Notes: a model not told the origin generated them from the sequence alone. Shown: positions 1 to 8,076, counted from the first letter of the stretch. The stretch is 64,000 bases of DNA from an uncultured Verrucomicrobiae bacterium (GCA_951813855.1 OX638380.1:3798876-3862875), one strand, 5' to 3'. A program made the numbers and translations.

Positions 1-283
1 TCATCAACTGGACTCGAGTGGGAGTGCAAATGGGCGTGGAATGAGCGTTGAGAAAGCGCACGCCTTCGCGGGCCAGAACGTCCAACTGGGGAGTATCGTA
101 AACTTGGCCGCCGTAACTGCTGAAGCATTCCATCCCGACGTCGTCGGCCATGATTAGAATGATGTTGGGCCGGTCGGTTTCGACGGCGAATCCGGAACCG
201 CAAAGGCAGCATCCGAGCAGCAAGGTTAAGATTGATTTCCCTCGGAACAGGTGGGCAATCGAAAGCTTAAACACGATCGGCAT
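1..283 (-). CDS. Sulfatase, N-terminal part (runs off window)
   Basis: Only the first 94 residues lie in the window. An ATG at 283 opens a signal-peptide-like segment (hydrophobic residues about 18-33), followed by the sulfatase start PNIILIMADDVG with the metal-binding Asp pair at 47-48. The motif CTPTR at 86-90 is the C-x-P-x-R site whose Cys is converted to formylglycine, so the enzyme class is clear: a secreted type I sulfatase that hydrolyses sulfate esters, usually on polysaccharides. PVC bacteria carry many of these. It starts 62 bp after the FAD oxidase gene on the same strand and could share its transcript. No good ribosome-binding site is seen before the ATG. The substrate cannot be read from this fragment. 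Confidence 0.93.
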   Translation of the reverse strand, partial: MPIVFKLSIAHLFRGKSILTLLLGCCLCGSGFAVETDRPNIILIMADDVGMECFSSYGGQVYDTPQLDVLAREGVRFLNAHSTPICTPTRVQLM

Positions 284-345
284 GAACCGTTTATGGGCGA
301 AAAACCGCCTTGATTCAATCTTGAATCGTCGCCTGAGGCCTTGGT

Positions 346-1596
346 TCAAAAGCGTTCGGGGCTATAGGGCTCGGCATCGATGTGCGGCGGCCGGTTCTGA
401 ATTAATTCGGTTATCAACCGTCCGGTAGCCGGTGCCATACTGAGCCCCAGCATGTTGTGGCCGGTCGCCACGAAGGCGTTTTTCAAGCGGGGGGAGGGGC
501 CGATGATCGGCAGACTGTCCCAAGTCATGGGGCGCCAGCCGTGCCAGGTCTGTTGTCCGTCCGCCGAGGGATTCTCTTTAAGATAGGGGCGAGCCGAGGC
601 ATGGAGTTGCCGGATGCGATCGGGGGAAATCGTTTCGTCGTAACCGGCGAATTCCATGATGGAACCCAACCGGCAATGATCGGCGAAGGGCGTTACGCCT
701 ACCCGGTGTTCCGGGAACAACATGGAATGGGTCGGACGGATCGTCGGTTGGGGCAGCGTCGTCGAATACCCTTTGCCGGGCTCGACGGGGAGCCGGCAAC
801 GCCACTCTTGTTCCCAACGGGCGCTCCAGGCGCCGGTCGCCAGCAGGTAGTAGTCGGTCGCAATTTCGCCGCCGGTCGTTTCGGCGGCGAACGCTCGGCC
901 GCGGCGTTGCCGTAATCGCTGGAAGCTGCAGTTTTCCCGGAACTCGACTTCGAGTTCGCGCAGGCGAGCGATCCAGTTGCGATTGAGGACGTCCGGGCGC
1001 ACTTGCGCATCGCTCTCGTAGTAGAAGGCTCCAGCCAGCCCCGGGCGCAAGGCCGGTTCGAATTCCTCTAAGTCCGCTCCTGAGATCTTCCGGGCCGGGA
1101 CGCCGAATTCCTGAGTCATGATCCGGTCGGTATGTTCGTATCGAGCCAGGCCTCGTTTGGTTTGCAGCACCATCATTAAGCCCTGGTCGCGCCATTCGCA
1201 TTCCAAGTTTTCCTCTGCCACGATTCGTCGGTATTCGGCCATGGAGGAGTCGAGAATCGCTTTGATCGGACCGGCGGCCCGGATCATCTGGGAGTAGCGG
1301 CAACGGCGGGCGAACTCCCACATCCAGCGCCAGAGCGCCGGACGACATTGGGGGCGTACGCGAAAGGGCGATCCGGGGCGGAACAGCGAGGCGACGGCCG
1401 TACCGATCGCCCCGGGTTCGGTCAGGGGCAATACGTGGCTGGGACAAACGAATCCGCAATTGGCGTGCGAACAGCCCTGAGCCAATTTTCCTTGATCGAT
1501 GACCGTGACTCGGTAACCGGCTTTTCGCAAATAATAGGCGCAAGCGATTCCGACGATGCCGGCCCCGACGATTAGAATCGACGAAGAGTGCGACAA
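346..1596 (-). CDS. FAD-dependent amino-acid oxidase (DadA-like; probable D-hydroxyproline dehydrogenase)
   Basis: About 416 residues of the DAO/DadA family. Residues 7-16 read ILIVGAGIVG, the dinucleotide-binding GxGxxG motif, followed by VTVIDQG at the end of the second strand. The C-terminal half keeps the family features GWRPMTWDSLPIIG and ATGHNMLGLSMAPATG. I chose the TTG at 1596 because AGAAGGA lies five bases upstream and the FAD motif starts at once. The longer upstream frame would overlap the epimerase coding region. The start overlaps the epimerase end by 25 bases. Next to a hydroxyproline epimerase and a DapA-like gene, the likely reaction is oxidation of cis-4-hydroxy-D-proline to a pyrroline. 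Other D-amino acids are possible substrates. Confidence 0.85.
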   Translation of the reverse strand: MSHSSSILIVGAGIVGIACAYYLRKAGYRVTVIDQGKLAQGCSHANCGFVCPSHVLPLTEPGAIGTAVASLFRPGSPFRVRPQCRPALWRWMWEFARRCRYSQMIRAAGPIKAILDSSMAEYRRIVAEENLECEWRDQGLMMVLQTKRGLARYEHTDRIMTQEFGVPARKISGADLEEFEPALRPGLAGAFYYESDAQVRPDVLNRNWIARLRELEVEFRENCSFQRLRQRRGRAFAAETTGGEIATDYYLLATGAWSARWEQEWRCRLPVEPGKGYSTTLPQPTIRPTHSMLFPEHRVGVTPFADHCRLGSIMEFAGYDETISPDRIRQLHASARPYLKENPSADGQQTWHGWRPMTWDSLPIIGPSPRLKNAFVATGHNMLGLSMAPATGRLITELIQNRPPHIDAEPYSPERF

Positions 1597-2528
1597 GATA
1601 TTCCTTCTCGAAAAGGATCTTCCGGATGTTGGAGTAAAACGATTTCGCCGGTCACGTAGGCTTGGCCGGTAATGCTCGGCACGATCTCGCCGGGGCGGTC
1701 GCCGATGCGGTAGCGTCCTTGGAAACGGCTGCCCAGGATGCCTTCCTGAATCCAGGCTTGGTCCTGCGGCCAGCGTTCGTCGGCCGCCAAGCAAGCTAAT
1801 TTGGCGCTGGTTCCGGTGCCGCACGGAGAACGGTCATAGGCATTGCCGGGACAGAGGACGAAGTTGCGGCTGTGGGCGTCGGCGGCTTCCGGGGGCGAGA
1901 AAAATTCCAAATGATCGATCAGGGCGCCTTCTTCGCCGGTAATGCCGGAGTTCCATAAGGCGTCGCGGACGCGGCGGGCGCGGTCGGTAAGACAATCGAC
2001 CCGATCGAGTTTCAAGGGGACGGGGGCGTCGTCTATCAGAAAGAACCAATTGCCGCCCCAAGCCACGTCGCCCTTGATCTCGCCGAAGCCTTCGACTTCG
2101 ACGGCCACGTCTTTGCGATACCGGTAGGAGGGGACGTTTTCGACGGTCACTTCTTGAGGAGTAACCAGTTCCACCGTGACGATGCCTACCGAAGTTTCCA
2201 GACGATGGACGCCGGGTTCGATTCGGCCCAAATGGGCCAGCGAAGCGGCGACGCCGATCATCCCGTGGCCGCACATGTTCAGGTAGCCGAAGTTATTGAA
2301 AAAGATGACGCCCGAAACGCAGGACGGGTCGTAGGACGGCAACAACAGGGCGCCGACCAACACGTCGGAACCTCGAGGTTCAAGGATCGTCGTCGTGCGC
2401 AACCAGTCGTGTTCCTGTTTCAGGCGCTGGAGCCGTTCGGCCACCGAACCGTCGCCCAAGTCGGGTCCGCCTTCCAGTACCATCCGGGTAGGTTCTCCGG
2501 CGGTATGAGAATCGATCGCTCGAATCAT
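1572..2528 (-). CDS. 4-hydroxyproline epimerase (proline racemase family)
   Basis: 318 residues, the usual length of the proline racemase/hydroxyproline epimerase family. It begins MIRAIDSHTAGEPTR, the family start. Both catalytic cysteines are present: Cys86 in MCGHG and Cys236 in SPCGTGTSAK. The second Cys separates true epimerases and racemases from the trans-3-hydroxyproline dehydratase branch, which has Thr there. The predicted reaction is trans-4-hydroxy-L-proline to cis-4-hydroxy-D-proline. The ATG at 2528 overlaps the stop of the DapA-like gene as ATGA, so the two are translationally coupled. A longer upstream frame exists but lies wholly inside that gene. Proline racemase activity cannot be excluded from sequence alone. 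Confidence 0.9.
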   Translation of the reverse strand: MIRAIDSHTAGEPTRMVLEGGPDLGDGSVAERLQRLKQEHDWLRTTTILEPRGSDVLVGALLLPSYDPSCVSGVIFFNNFGYLNMCGHGMIGVAASLAHLGRIEPGVHRLETSVGIVTVELVTPQEVTVENVPSYRYRKDVAVEVEGFGEIKGDVAWGGNWFFLIDDAPVPLKLDRVDCLTDRARRVRDALWNSGITGEEGALIDHLEFFSPPEAADAHSRNFVLCPGNAYDRSPCGTGTSAKLACLAADERWPQDQAWIQEGILGSRFQGRYRIGDRPGEIVPSITGQAYVTGEIVLLQHPEDPFREGISCRTLRRF

Positions 2529-3478
2529 AGTGATTTGCCCGGCCAGTTGTCCCACCAGAGACGGAAGGCGTTGAAGTGGTGGCGGGCGAAGTTTTTTTGA
2601 CTCTCGCTGAGGGTGTCGGCAGCTATGAAATGGCGTTCGTAGCCCGGTTGGCCGCTTTCGGCCATCAGGTATTTGTAATACAGCACCAGATCGGGGCCGG
2701 CGTCGAATTGCGCCAGCGGCGCCAAGGTTTGGTCCAGTTCTCCGGCCAGTCGCCGGGCTTCTCCGTCCCCATTTACAGCGCGTTGGCACAACGAAATCAG
2801 GTGCAACACTTCGCGAGGCAACACGTTGCCGATTCCCGTGATGGCTCCCCCGGCGCCGCACCGGAGGTAGCCGTGCCGCACTTGAGTGTCGACGCCCACG
2901 ACCAGCACCAGTTCCGGTTGTTCGTTGGTGATGTGTTCGGCGGCGTAATCCAACGCTTCCGCGCCGCCGAATTCCTTGAACCCTACCAGGTTCGGAAACT
3001 GGCTCCGCAAGTCGAAGAACAATTCGGCTCGGGTTTCGAAGCCGTAATACGGACTGTTGTAGATGATGGACGGCAGTCCTTCGCCGGCTTCGAGGATGGC
3101 GGCGAAATGAGCTTTTTGCGCCGCCGGAGAAGTGCCTCGGGAAAGTACGCGGGGAATCAGCATCAAGCCTTGGGCACCGGATTTTTTCGCGTGGGCGGCG
3201 TGGGCGGCGGCCGCTTGGGAGTTCACGGCTCCGGTGCCGGCGATGACGGGAATCCCCGCTTCGACCAAGCGTTCCACCCCGGTTTGCCGTTGGCGATCTT
3301 CGAGTAGCGGCCAGTCCCCCATCGAGCCGCAGTAGACCACCGCCCGCATGCCGCCACGGATCAAATCCTTGGCGGTCGAAACGAGGCGGTCGAAATCGGG
3401 ATCGCCGTCCGACCGGCAAGGCGTCATCAATGCCGGGGAACATCCCTGAAAAACGGCAGAATTAACTTCAATCGTCAC
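2525..3478 (-). CDS. DapA-family aldolase/deaminase (candidate pyrroline-4-hydroxy-2-carboxylate deaminase)
   Basis: 317 residues with the class I aldolase TIM-barrel pattern of the DapA family. Schiff-base Lys168 sits in VGFKEFGG, the paired Tyr140 in IIYNSPYY, and a glycine-rich GSMGDWPLL segment follows strand 2. DapA itself is possible, but this is the first gene of a tightly coupled set with a hydroxyproline epimerase and a DadA-like oxidase. In known hydroxyproline pathways that partner is the deaminase turning pyrroline-4-hydroxy-2-carboxylate into 2-oxoglutarate semialdehyde. The matching semialdehyde dehydrogenase is not in the window. Its upstream region is short and runs into an insertion-sequence remnant at 3531. 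Confidence 0.85.
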   Translation of the reverse strand: MTIEVNSAVFQGCSPALMTPCRSDGDPDFDRLVSTAKDLIRGGMRAVVYCGSMGDWPLLEDRQRQTGVERLVEAGIPVIAGTGAVNSQAAAAHAAHAKKSGAQGLMLIPRVLSRGTSPAAQKAHFAAILEAGEGLPSIIYNSPYYGFETRAELFFDLRSQFPNLVGFKEFGGAEALDYAAEHITNEQPELVLVVGVDTQVRHGYLRCGAGGAITGIGNVLPREVLHLISLCQRAVNGDGEARRLAGELDQTLAPLAQFDAGPDLVLYYKYLMAESGQPGYERHFIAADTLSESQKNFARHHFNAFRLWWDNWPGKSL

Positions 3479-3530
3479 TAGTTTTCATCCTGCCGCTTCG
3501 AACCGTGGAGGGCAAGCGGGAACTTAGGCG

Positions 3531-3637
3531 CAGGACTTTTTCATGCTAATAATTCTTGGTCGACGATCGTTTTTTTATGTGCCGAGCGGAGTATTCCGAT
3601 TCGTCGGAAAAACTGTTTTCCGAATTATTCTTCGAAA
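3531..3637 (+). repeat. Solo end of an ISAs1-type element (IS scar)
   Basis: About 107 bases here match 30630-30735, with a few substitutions and small indels. That second stretch is the transposase-distal end of the ISAs1/DUF4338 element described at 30630. The copy starts with the same outer end, CAGGACTTTTT followed by GCTAATAAT. No opposite end is found nearby, so the piece is a solo scar. Its inner side runs straight into the peptidase fragment at 3638. Confidence 0.75.
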
Positions 3638-3871
3638 GTGAACATGGGCGATGGCCGCTATGCGTGGTTCGATAACCAAATTGAGATGCAAGGATTAGGG
3701 AGAGGTGGTTTCAGCCGCGGAGGAGACACTGGATCTCTGGTGTGGACTTGGGACGATGAACGGCAACCTGTAGGACTGCTCTTTGCCGGCGGAGAAAATG
3801 CGACTTTTGCCAATCAAATCGGTACAGTACTCAACGCATTTGATATCAATATCATCAGAACAGTGAATTAG
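3638..3871 (+). pseudogene. C-terminal catalytic fragment of a trypsin-like serine peptidase
   Basis: 77 codons from a GTG at 3638. The segment FSRGGDTGSLVWTW, followed by PVGLLFAGG and a hydrophobic end, is the nucleophile-Ser region of a chymotrypsin-fold peptidase (the GDSGS motif, here GDTGS). The His and Asp parts of the triad and the usual 200 or more upstream residues are missing. The coding sequence is cut by the IS scar at 3531-3637. I therefore read it as the surviving tail of a disrupted gene, although it could still be transcribed with the 87-residue gene that begins three bases after its stop. Confidence 0.6.
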
Positions 3872-3873
3872 CC

Positions 3874-4137
3874 ATGCAACAGGTAAACCGCAACGAACTA
3901 GATGGCGAGAGCATCGCAGTGGATTTCAAAGCACCGGAGACGGAAAATCCTATTCCGAAAAAGATTTACGACAGACTGCTTGCCATCGACGGGGTGAGGG
4001 GGGTTGGTATCGGAAAAGCCCGAGAATTGTGGGTGTACGTAAGGGATGGCAACGTACGACTCAGGGTGCCTAAGCATATCGATAAATTCGATATTCAGGT
4101 TCGTGTTACGGGTGAGGTTCATGCCCAACAAGGCTGA
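3874..4137 (+). CDS. Small protein resembling the N-terminal domain of trypsin-like peptidases
   Basis: 87 residues. The pattern GVRGVGIG, LWVYVRD, VPKHIDKFDIQVRVTGEVHA resembles the prodomain-like module (IDG-V-GVGIG, L-VYV, LP-IDGV-V-V-VTG) found ahead of the catalytic domain in a family of bacterial trypsin-like peptidases. Here it stands alone and lies downstream of the catalytic tail fragment, which is the reverse of the normal domain order. It may be a free-standing inhibitor or chaperone-like domain, or a second remnant of the same broken locus. There is no signal peptide. Base composition is slightly more AT-rich than its neighbours. Confidence 0.5.
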   Translation: MQQVNRNELDGESIAVDFKAPETENPIPKKIYDRLLAIDGVRGVGIGKARELWVYVRDGNVRLRVPKHIDKFDIQVRVTGEVHAQQG

Positions 4138-4493
4138 GAGAGCGCAGTTGAATGATTTGCGACCCCGAGTCGGCTTTCGGAAATGAGAACCGTTGGAGCC
4201 ATAGATTCACCGATCATTTCGAATTCGGTGGGACGCTGATGGGGGTCGGTGCCCGAGGAGGAGGTTTGCGACTTGCGGTTTCTCCATCGCCCTCTGTCCG
4301 CCGATCCCTGCCGTCCTCACTTGACTCAAATCTAGCCCGAATTTACCGGGTGCTTTGCGAGTGATATGCGATAAGTTTGCGGAGCCGTTGGCCGGGCGGT
4401 TCCGCCGGGCCAGCCGTACGCGGGCCGGAAGTTGTCGCCTGTTCTGCCCGTGCCGCTTGGTTCCTTCCGCCCGCCGCGAACGATCGCTTCGGA
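4138..4493. other. Intergenic, about 350 bases, no recognised feature
   Basis: It lies between the 87-residue gene and the convergent end of the barrel-cytochrome gene. Short open frames exist but show no recognisable motif, and I see no clear terminator. Confidence 0.4.
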
Positions 4494-6887
4494 TTAAGGG
4501 AGGGTCTGACGAAACGACAGGGCCAGGGCGTGGGCGGTGTAGTCGTTGGCGTGATTCCTGCCCGGATCCGAATAGTAATAATGGCCGTATTGCAGCTGGA
4601 TCGCGGCTTTTTGGCCCCACTTTCGGGACAGGCCCGTGACCGTGCCGTGCAGCCGGTAATCCCGGCCGATCGGAAAGTTGAAACCGGTGTTGGCTTGACT
4701 GAAATCGGCTCGGGAAAAGCTGTAAGTCGTTTGCCATTCCCAATGGTTGTCGAGCTGGATTTGGGCGTTGCCCAAGAAGGAAAGAGCCTGACCGCGGTAC
4801 GGCCGCAAGATTTCGCCGTCGGTGACGGAACTTATCGTGCGAACGTCGTTCAGGCCGGCGGTCGCGGTCAGCCGTAGCCAGCGAATCGGTTGCCCCGACA
4901 ACGAAGCCAGATAATGGTTCGAATCGTAATGGCCGGAGTGCGACTTATCGGGACTGAAAAGTTGGCCATCGTAATGCACCGGGGCGACCCGCAGTTCGTA
5001 ATCGTCGGCAATCGTGCGCCAAGTCAGGGTGGCCCGCAGTTTGCGGGAAACCCGGATGTTGAATTTAACGTGGAAGTCGTCCGTGTCGAGGCGGCGTGAG
5101 CGGATGTAGGCCGGATATCCGTCGCCGGAAGGCGTAAAGTCACCGAGATGAACGTCCCGCGGATGCCGATACCGATTCCGCCGGTCCCGTTGGCGGTAAC
5201 GGGTCTGAACGGTCAGGCGTTGCCAAGGCGACCAATTCCATCCCCAACGGAATTCCCGGCCGTCGAGCTCGGCGTCGGTGTCTCTCATGAAGTCGTCCTC
5301 GAACGGAAAATCATCGTCGACGAACTGGTCTTCGCGTTGCCCGATCCGGGATTGCCGGAGGCGGGCGTCGACGTAGAGCACCGAGCGGCGCCAGCCGGTA
5401 TAGCGGATTCCGACATTTTCTTCGGTGACGGTTTGATCGATATTCGCGCCGATTTCGGTCGGGGTCGTGCCGAAGAGCCAGAGGTCGCCTTCGCCCGACT
5501 GCCGGGTCCGGTCGTGTTGCAGACCGGTGAACAGGCTCAATCCTTTCCGGGGGACGAAATGGGAATTGACGTTAAAGACATGGGAATGGCGGTTCAGGAT
5601 AATTTGCCGGCTGGTATCGCCGGGGAAAGGTTCCGCACCCGGGTTTTCGGTCAGGAAGGAGTCCAGGTTGAATCCGGCGTCGGCGTTTTGATCAAGGTAA
5701 AGGTACCCCCCGGACAGCAACCACCAGGAACGGATTTGTTTTTCCGCCCGGAAGGTGTTGACGCCGCTGAATTGCCGGTAATCCTCCCGTACTCGGGTGT
5801 AGCTCTCGGGTATGCCGGCACCTGCCGCGGCGGAATCGGCCATCCTGCGATCGGTGTCGTTGCGGGTGAATTCGCCCCGGAAGGATTCGTCCAGTCGCCA
5901 ACCCCGCCAGTCGTGGCGAACGTCCAGTCCCACGATATGAGTGGTTTCGTCGACGGCTCGAGACGAAGGAAACAGTCCCTTGTGGGTGATGCCCGAAGGT
6001 GTTGGGCCTTGGACCGGCCCCCAATGCAGCGCGGAGGTCTCGCCGGTTCGGGTCAATCGTTGATAACTGAGTTCGATCTCCGGGCGGTCGGGAAGCGTCA
6101 ATCCCACGACCGTGCGGAAATCGCCGAAGTCGTTATGCAAGTCCCGATGAAGCGAGGGAGGGGCGGTGCCGAAGGGCGGGTAGTAGCCTCCCCAGTCGGT
6201 GTCGTAGCGGCGGAATTGCTCGTATTCGAGCCGAATGAAGCCATAATCGGGTTTGCGAAGTTCCAAATTGAGACGATGGTCTTCGGCGCCTAATAAGGAA
6301 CGAGCCTGTAAATCGAGCCGGACCCCGTTTTCCCAACGGTTGTTCCAGCTCAACTCGGAAAGCCCCCCCGAGAACCCGGCGGGATGGCGCCAGTGTTCGC
6401 GAAAAGCGCGTTCGTCGCCGTCGATCCAGGTATGGCGGAGGGTCGGTTCGTAGTGGAAAGCGATTTCCTCCCCGACCGCTTCCCATACCGGTCCTTGATC
6501 GATCCAGGCCCGGAGCGTGGCGACTTCCCCTTCGGTCAATCGCTCTCCTTTGCCAATGGGAGGCATCTCCAAATCTTCTTCGAGATAGGCGACGTAGCGA
6601 ATGAGCGGACTCTCGGCGCTGTTGCCGGGAATTATCGCCTTTCCGTAATCTCCTCCCTTCAGGGCGGTATCTTCCCGAAGCAGATTTAAGCCGCTTTTGG
6701 GTTTGGTGTCGCCGTGGCACCGCTGGCAATGAGTTTCCAGCAGCGGTTGGACGTCGGTTCGAAAATTGATGGTGCGAGTGGCCGGAGCGGGCAGTTCGGA
6801 TTCGGCCAGCGACCGGTCGGGATCGTACCCGAATAGGCCCAGGGCCAGCCAACATAGCCGTGCGAGTTGTCCGCCGCGACGATCCAT
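4494..6887 (-). CDS. Outer-membrane beta-barrel (MtrB/PioB-like) fused to an N-terminal haem-c domain
   Basis: 797 residues from the ATG at 6887. Residues about 8-29 look like a signal peptide. Residues 42-130 form a planctomycete-type cytochrome c domain: haem motif CQRCH at 54-58, PGNSAESPLIRY, and a possible axial Met at MPPIGKGE (108). From about 165 to the end the sequence is a long series of amphipathic segments rich in Tyr, Trp, Arg and Asp, such as RLEYEQFRRYDTDWGGYY and LSGGYLYLDQNADAG, as in large outer-membrane barrels of the MtrB/DUF3374 type. The gene starts eight bases from the end of the multiheme cytochrome gene on the same strand. I infer that the pair carries electrons across the outer membrane. 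Barrel family assignment is by pattern, not alignment. Confidence 0.75.
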   Translation of the reverse strand: MDRRGGQLARLCWLALGLFGYDPDRSLAESELPAPATRTINFRTDVQPLLETHCQRCHGDTKPKSGLNLLREDTALKGGDYGKAIIPGNSAESPLIRYVAYLEEDLEMPPIGKGERLTEGEVATLRAWIDQGPVWEAVGEEIAFHYEPTLRHTWIDGDERAFREHWRHPAGFSGGLSELSWNNRWENGVRLDLQARSLLGAEDHRLNLELRKPDYGFIRLEYEQFRRYDTDWGGYYPPFGTAPPSLHRDLHNDFGDFRTVVGLTLPDRPEIELSYQRLTRTGETSALHWGPVQGPTPSGITHKGLFPSSRAVDETTHIVGLDVRHDWRGWRLDESFRGEFTRNDTDRRMADSAAAGAGIPESYTRVREDYRQFSGVNTFRAEKQIRSWWLLSGGYLYLDQNADAGFNLDSFLTENPGAEPFPGDTSRQIILNRHSHVFNVNSHFVPRKGLSLFTGLQHDRTRQSGEGDLWLFGTTPTEIGANIDQTVTEENVGIRYTGWRRSVLYVDARLRQSRIGQREDQFVDDDFPFEDDFMRDTDAELDGREFRWGWNWSPWQRLTVQTRYRQRDRRNRYRHPRDVHLGDFTPSGDGYPAYIRSRRLDTDDFHVKFNIRVSRKLRATLTWRTIADDYELRVAPVHYDGQLFSPDKSHSGHYDSNHYLASLSGQPIRWLRLTATAGLNDVRTISSVTDGEILRPYRGQALSFLGNAQIQLDNHWEWQTTYSFSRADFSQANTGFNFPIGRDYRLHGTVTGLSRKWGQKAAIQLQYGHYYYSDPGRNHANDYTAHALALSFRQTLP

Positions 6888-6892
6888 GCGCG

Positions 6893-7696
6893 TTAGTACA
6901 AGAGTTTGGAATTGATCATCGAACCGTGTACGGCGGTGTGGCAGCCGGCCGTCCAGCAGGTGCCCAGTTGCAGAAAACTTTGATGATCGATCTTGCCGAT
7001 CAGTAACGCCGAGGACTCGAATTGCATTTGCGCGTGGCATCGCAGGCAGAGGTGAGAGTCACGCTGGGTGAGGAGTTTTTCGTGGATCGAGCCGTGTGGT
7101 TGATGGCAGGTGGTGCAGCCGTCTTGTATCGCTTCGTGGGCGAAGACGAAATGACGCGATTGGTCGCGATGACAGGAGATGCATTGCTGATCCTGGCGGG
7201 CCAAGGCAAGTCCGTCGGCCTGCTTGAAAATCTCGCGGCCGTGGGGATCGTGGCAATCGACGCAGTTCATTTGCCCTTCCAACACGGGGTGATGTTGCGG
7301 CAAGCGGAAATCGCCGTGTTGGCGCGTATGGCAATCCAGGCAGGCCTGCGGGTCTTTGCCGGGATTGAGAATCAAGGGCGGTCGGGCTTCCGGCGCTTGA
7401 ACGTGGAGGCTTCCGGCGCCGTGACAGGATTCGCAGCCGCTCGCTTCCGTCCCCGTCGCATCCTCCGGGAAAAACCGGGAATGAACGCTATCCGGATAGT
7501 GCCGGACGATGTCCTGATGACAGTCGGCGCAGCGTTCGTTGCCGACGAATTGGGCGCCTTCGATCCGGGGCGGAAAGCGGCGGGTATCGGGCAGGGAGGA
7601 GCAGGAGGTAGCGGTCAACAGGCCCGCGGCCAGCAAGACGACGGCAGTGATCGTCAGCGAGAACCAATGCCGGAGAAAATGTTCGATGAGAGTCAA
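6893..7696 (-). CDS. Multiheme c-type cytochrome lipoprotein (MtrA/DmsE-like)
   Basis: 267 residues. I chose the TTG at 7696, six bases after GAGGGG; it opens a signal peptide ending at a lipobox-like ATSC with Cys32. Seven canonical CxxCH sites start at residues 56, 88, 119, 145, 172, 194 and 217. An eighth, CWTAGCH at 247-253, is of the rare CX4CH type. Many extra His residues could serve as axial ligands. Spacing and size resemble the periplasmic decaheme cytochromes that dock inside MtrB-type barrels, though with fewer haems. The downstream gene is such a barrel. The likely role is electron transfer at the outer membrane. Donor and terminal acceptor are unknown. Confidence 0.85.
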   Translation of the reverse strand: MTLIEHFLRHWFSLTITAVVLLAAGLLTATSCSSLPDTRRFPPRIEGAQFVGNERCADCHQDIVRHYPDSVHSRFFPEDATGTEASGCESCHGAGSLHVQAPEARPPLILNPGKDPQACLDCHTRQHGDFRLPQHHPVLEGQMNCVDCHDPHGREIFKQADGLALARQDQQCISCHRDQSRHFVFAHEAIQDGCTTCHQPHGSIHEKLLTQRDSHLCLRCHAQMQFESSALLIGKIDHQSFLQLGTCWTAGCHTAVHGSMINSKLLY

Positions 7697-7790
7697 CAAT
7701 CGCCCCTCATGATAAGATAGGCTCGAGCGGGAGATAAGGCTAAAAACGAGCGTCGTGAAAAAATAGATGTTTCCCACGAAGGTTTTTCGT

Positions 7791-7818
7791 TTGTCATTTT
7801 ATCAAAAAATGGTAATTT
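7791..7818 (+). promoter_or_regulatory. Possible sigma-70-like promoter
   Basis: TTGTCA, a 16-base spacer and TAATTT lie in the AT-rich gap between the divergent cytochrome gene and the 71-residue gene, about 30 bases before its ATG. Pattern reading only. Confidence 0.3.
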
Positions 7819-7849
7819 GTAGGCGTGTGAGGTGTTCCTTTAGTTCGTT

Positions 7850-8065
7850 ATGTCGAAGCAAGAGAAGCAATCCGGGCAAGAAGACTCGTTGAAAAACCTT
7901 TCTGTTTATCGGGAGTTTTTGGCCGAGCGCGAGGAGATCCTTCGGCACAAATGGCTGGAGTCCGAGAAGGTGGGTTATGATATCGGTTTGGAAAGCGCCC
8001 TGATCGATTGGATTATCAGGCATCGTTCCGGTTGGCGAAGGAACCGCCGGTCCGTCCGTAATTGA
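7850..8065 (+). CDS. Small conserved protein of unknown function
   Basis: 71 residues: YREFLAEREEILRHKW, then ESEKVGYDIGLESALIDWI and a basic tail. It is soluble and probably helical, with no Cys, signal or membrane segment. I recognise the EREEILRHKWLESEK pattern as a small conserved protein seen in PVC genomes, but I know of no function. It lies directly upstream of the hairpin at 8077 and of pyrR-pyrB on the same strand, so it may be co-transcribed with them. Confidence 0.7.
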   Translation: MSKQEKQSGQEDSLKNLSVYREFLAEREEILRHKWLESEKVGYDIGLESALIDWIIRHRSGWRRNRRSVRN

Positions 8066-8076
8066 AATCCCTTTTA

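Noticed and set aside
1597-1824. N-terminal extension of the FAD oxidase by 76 residues
   Set aside because: It lies in the epimerase coding region, has no domain features, and the TTG at 1596 has a good ribosome-binding site and leads straight into the FAD motif.
2529-3443. Long N-terminal extension of the epimerase (about 305 residues)
   Set aside because: It is the reverse-phase shadow of the DapA-like gene. The family begins exactly at the ATG at 2528.
4207-5099. Several short frames on both strands near the end of the barrel gene
   Set aside because: They lie opposite or out of phase with the barrel coding sequence, or in the intergenic gap, and have no recognisable product.
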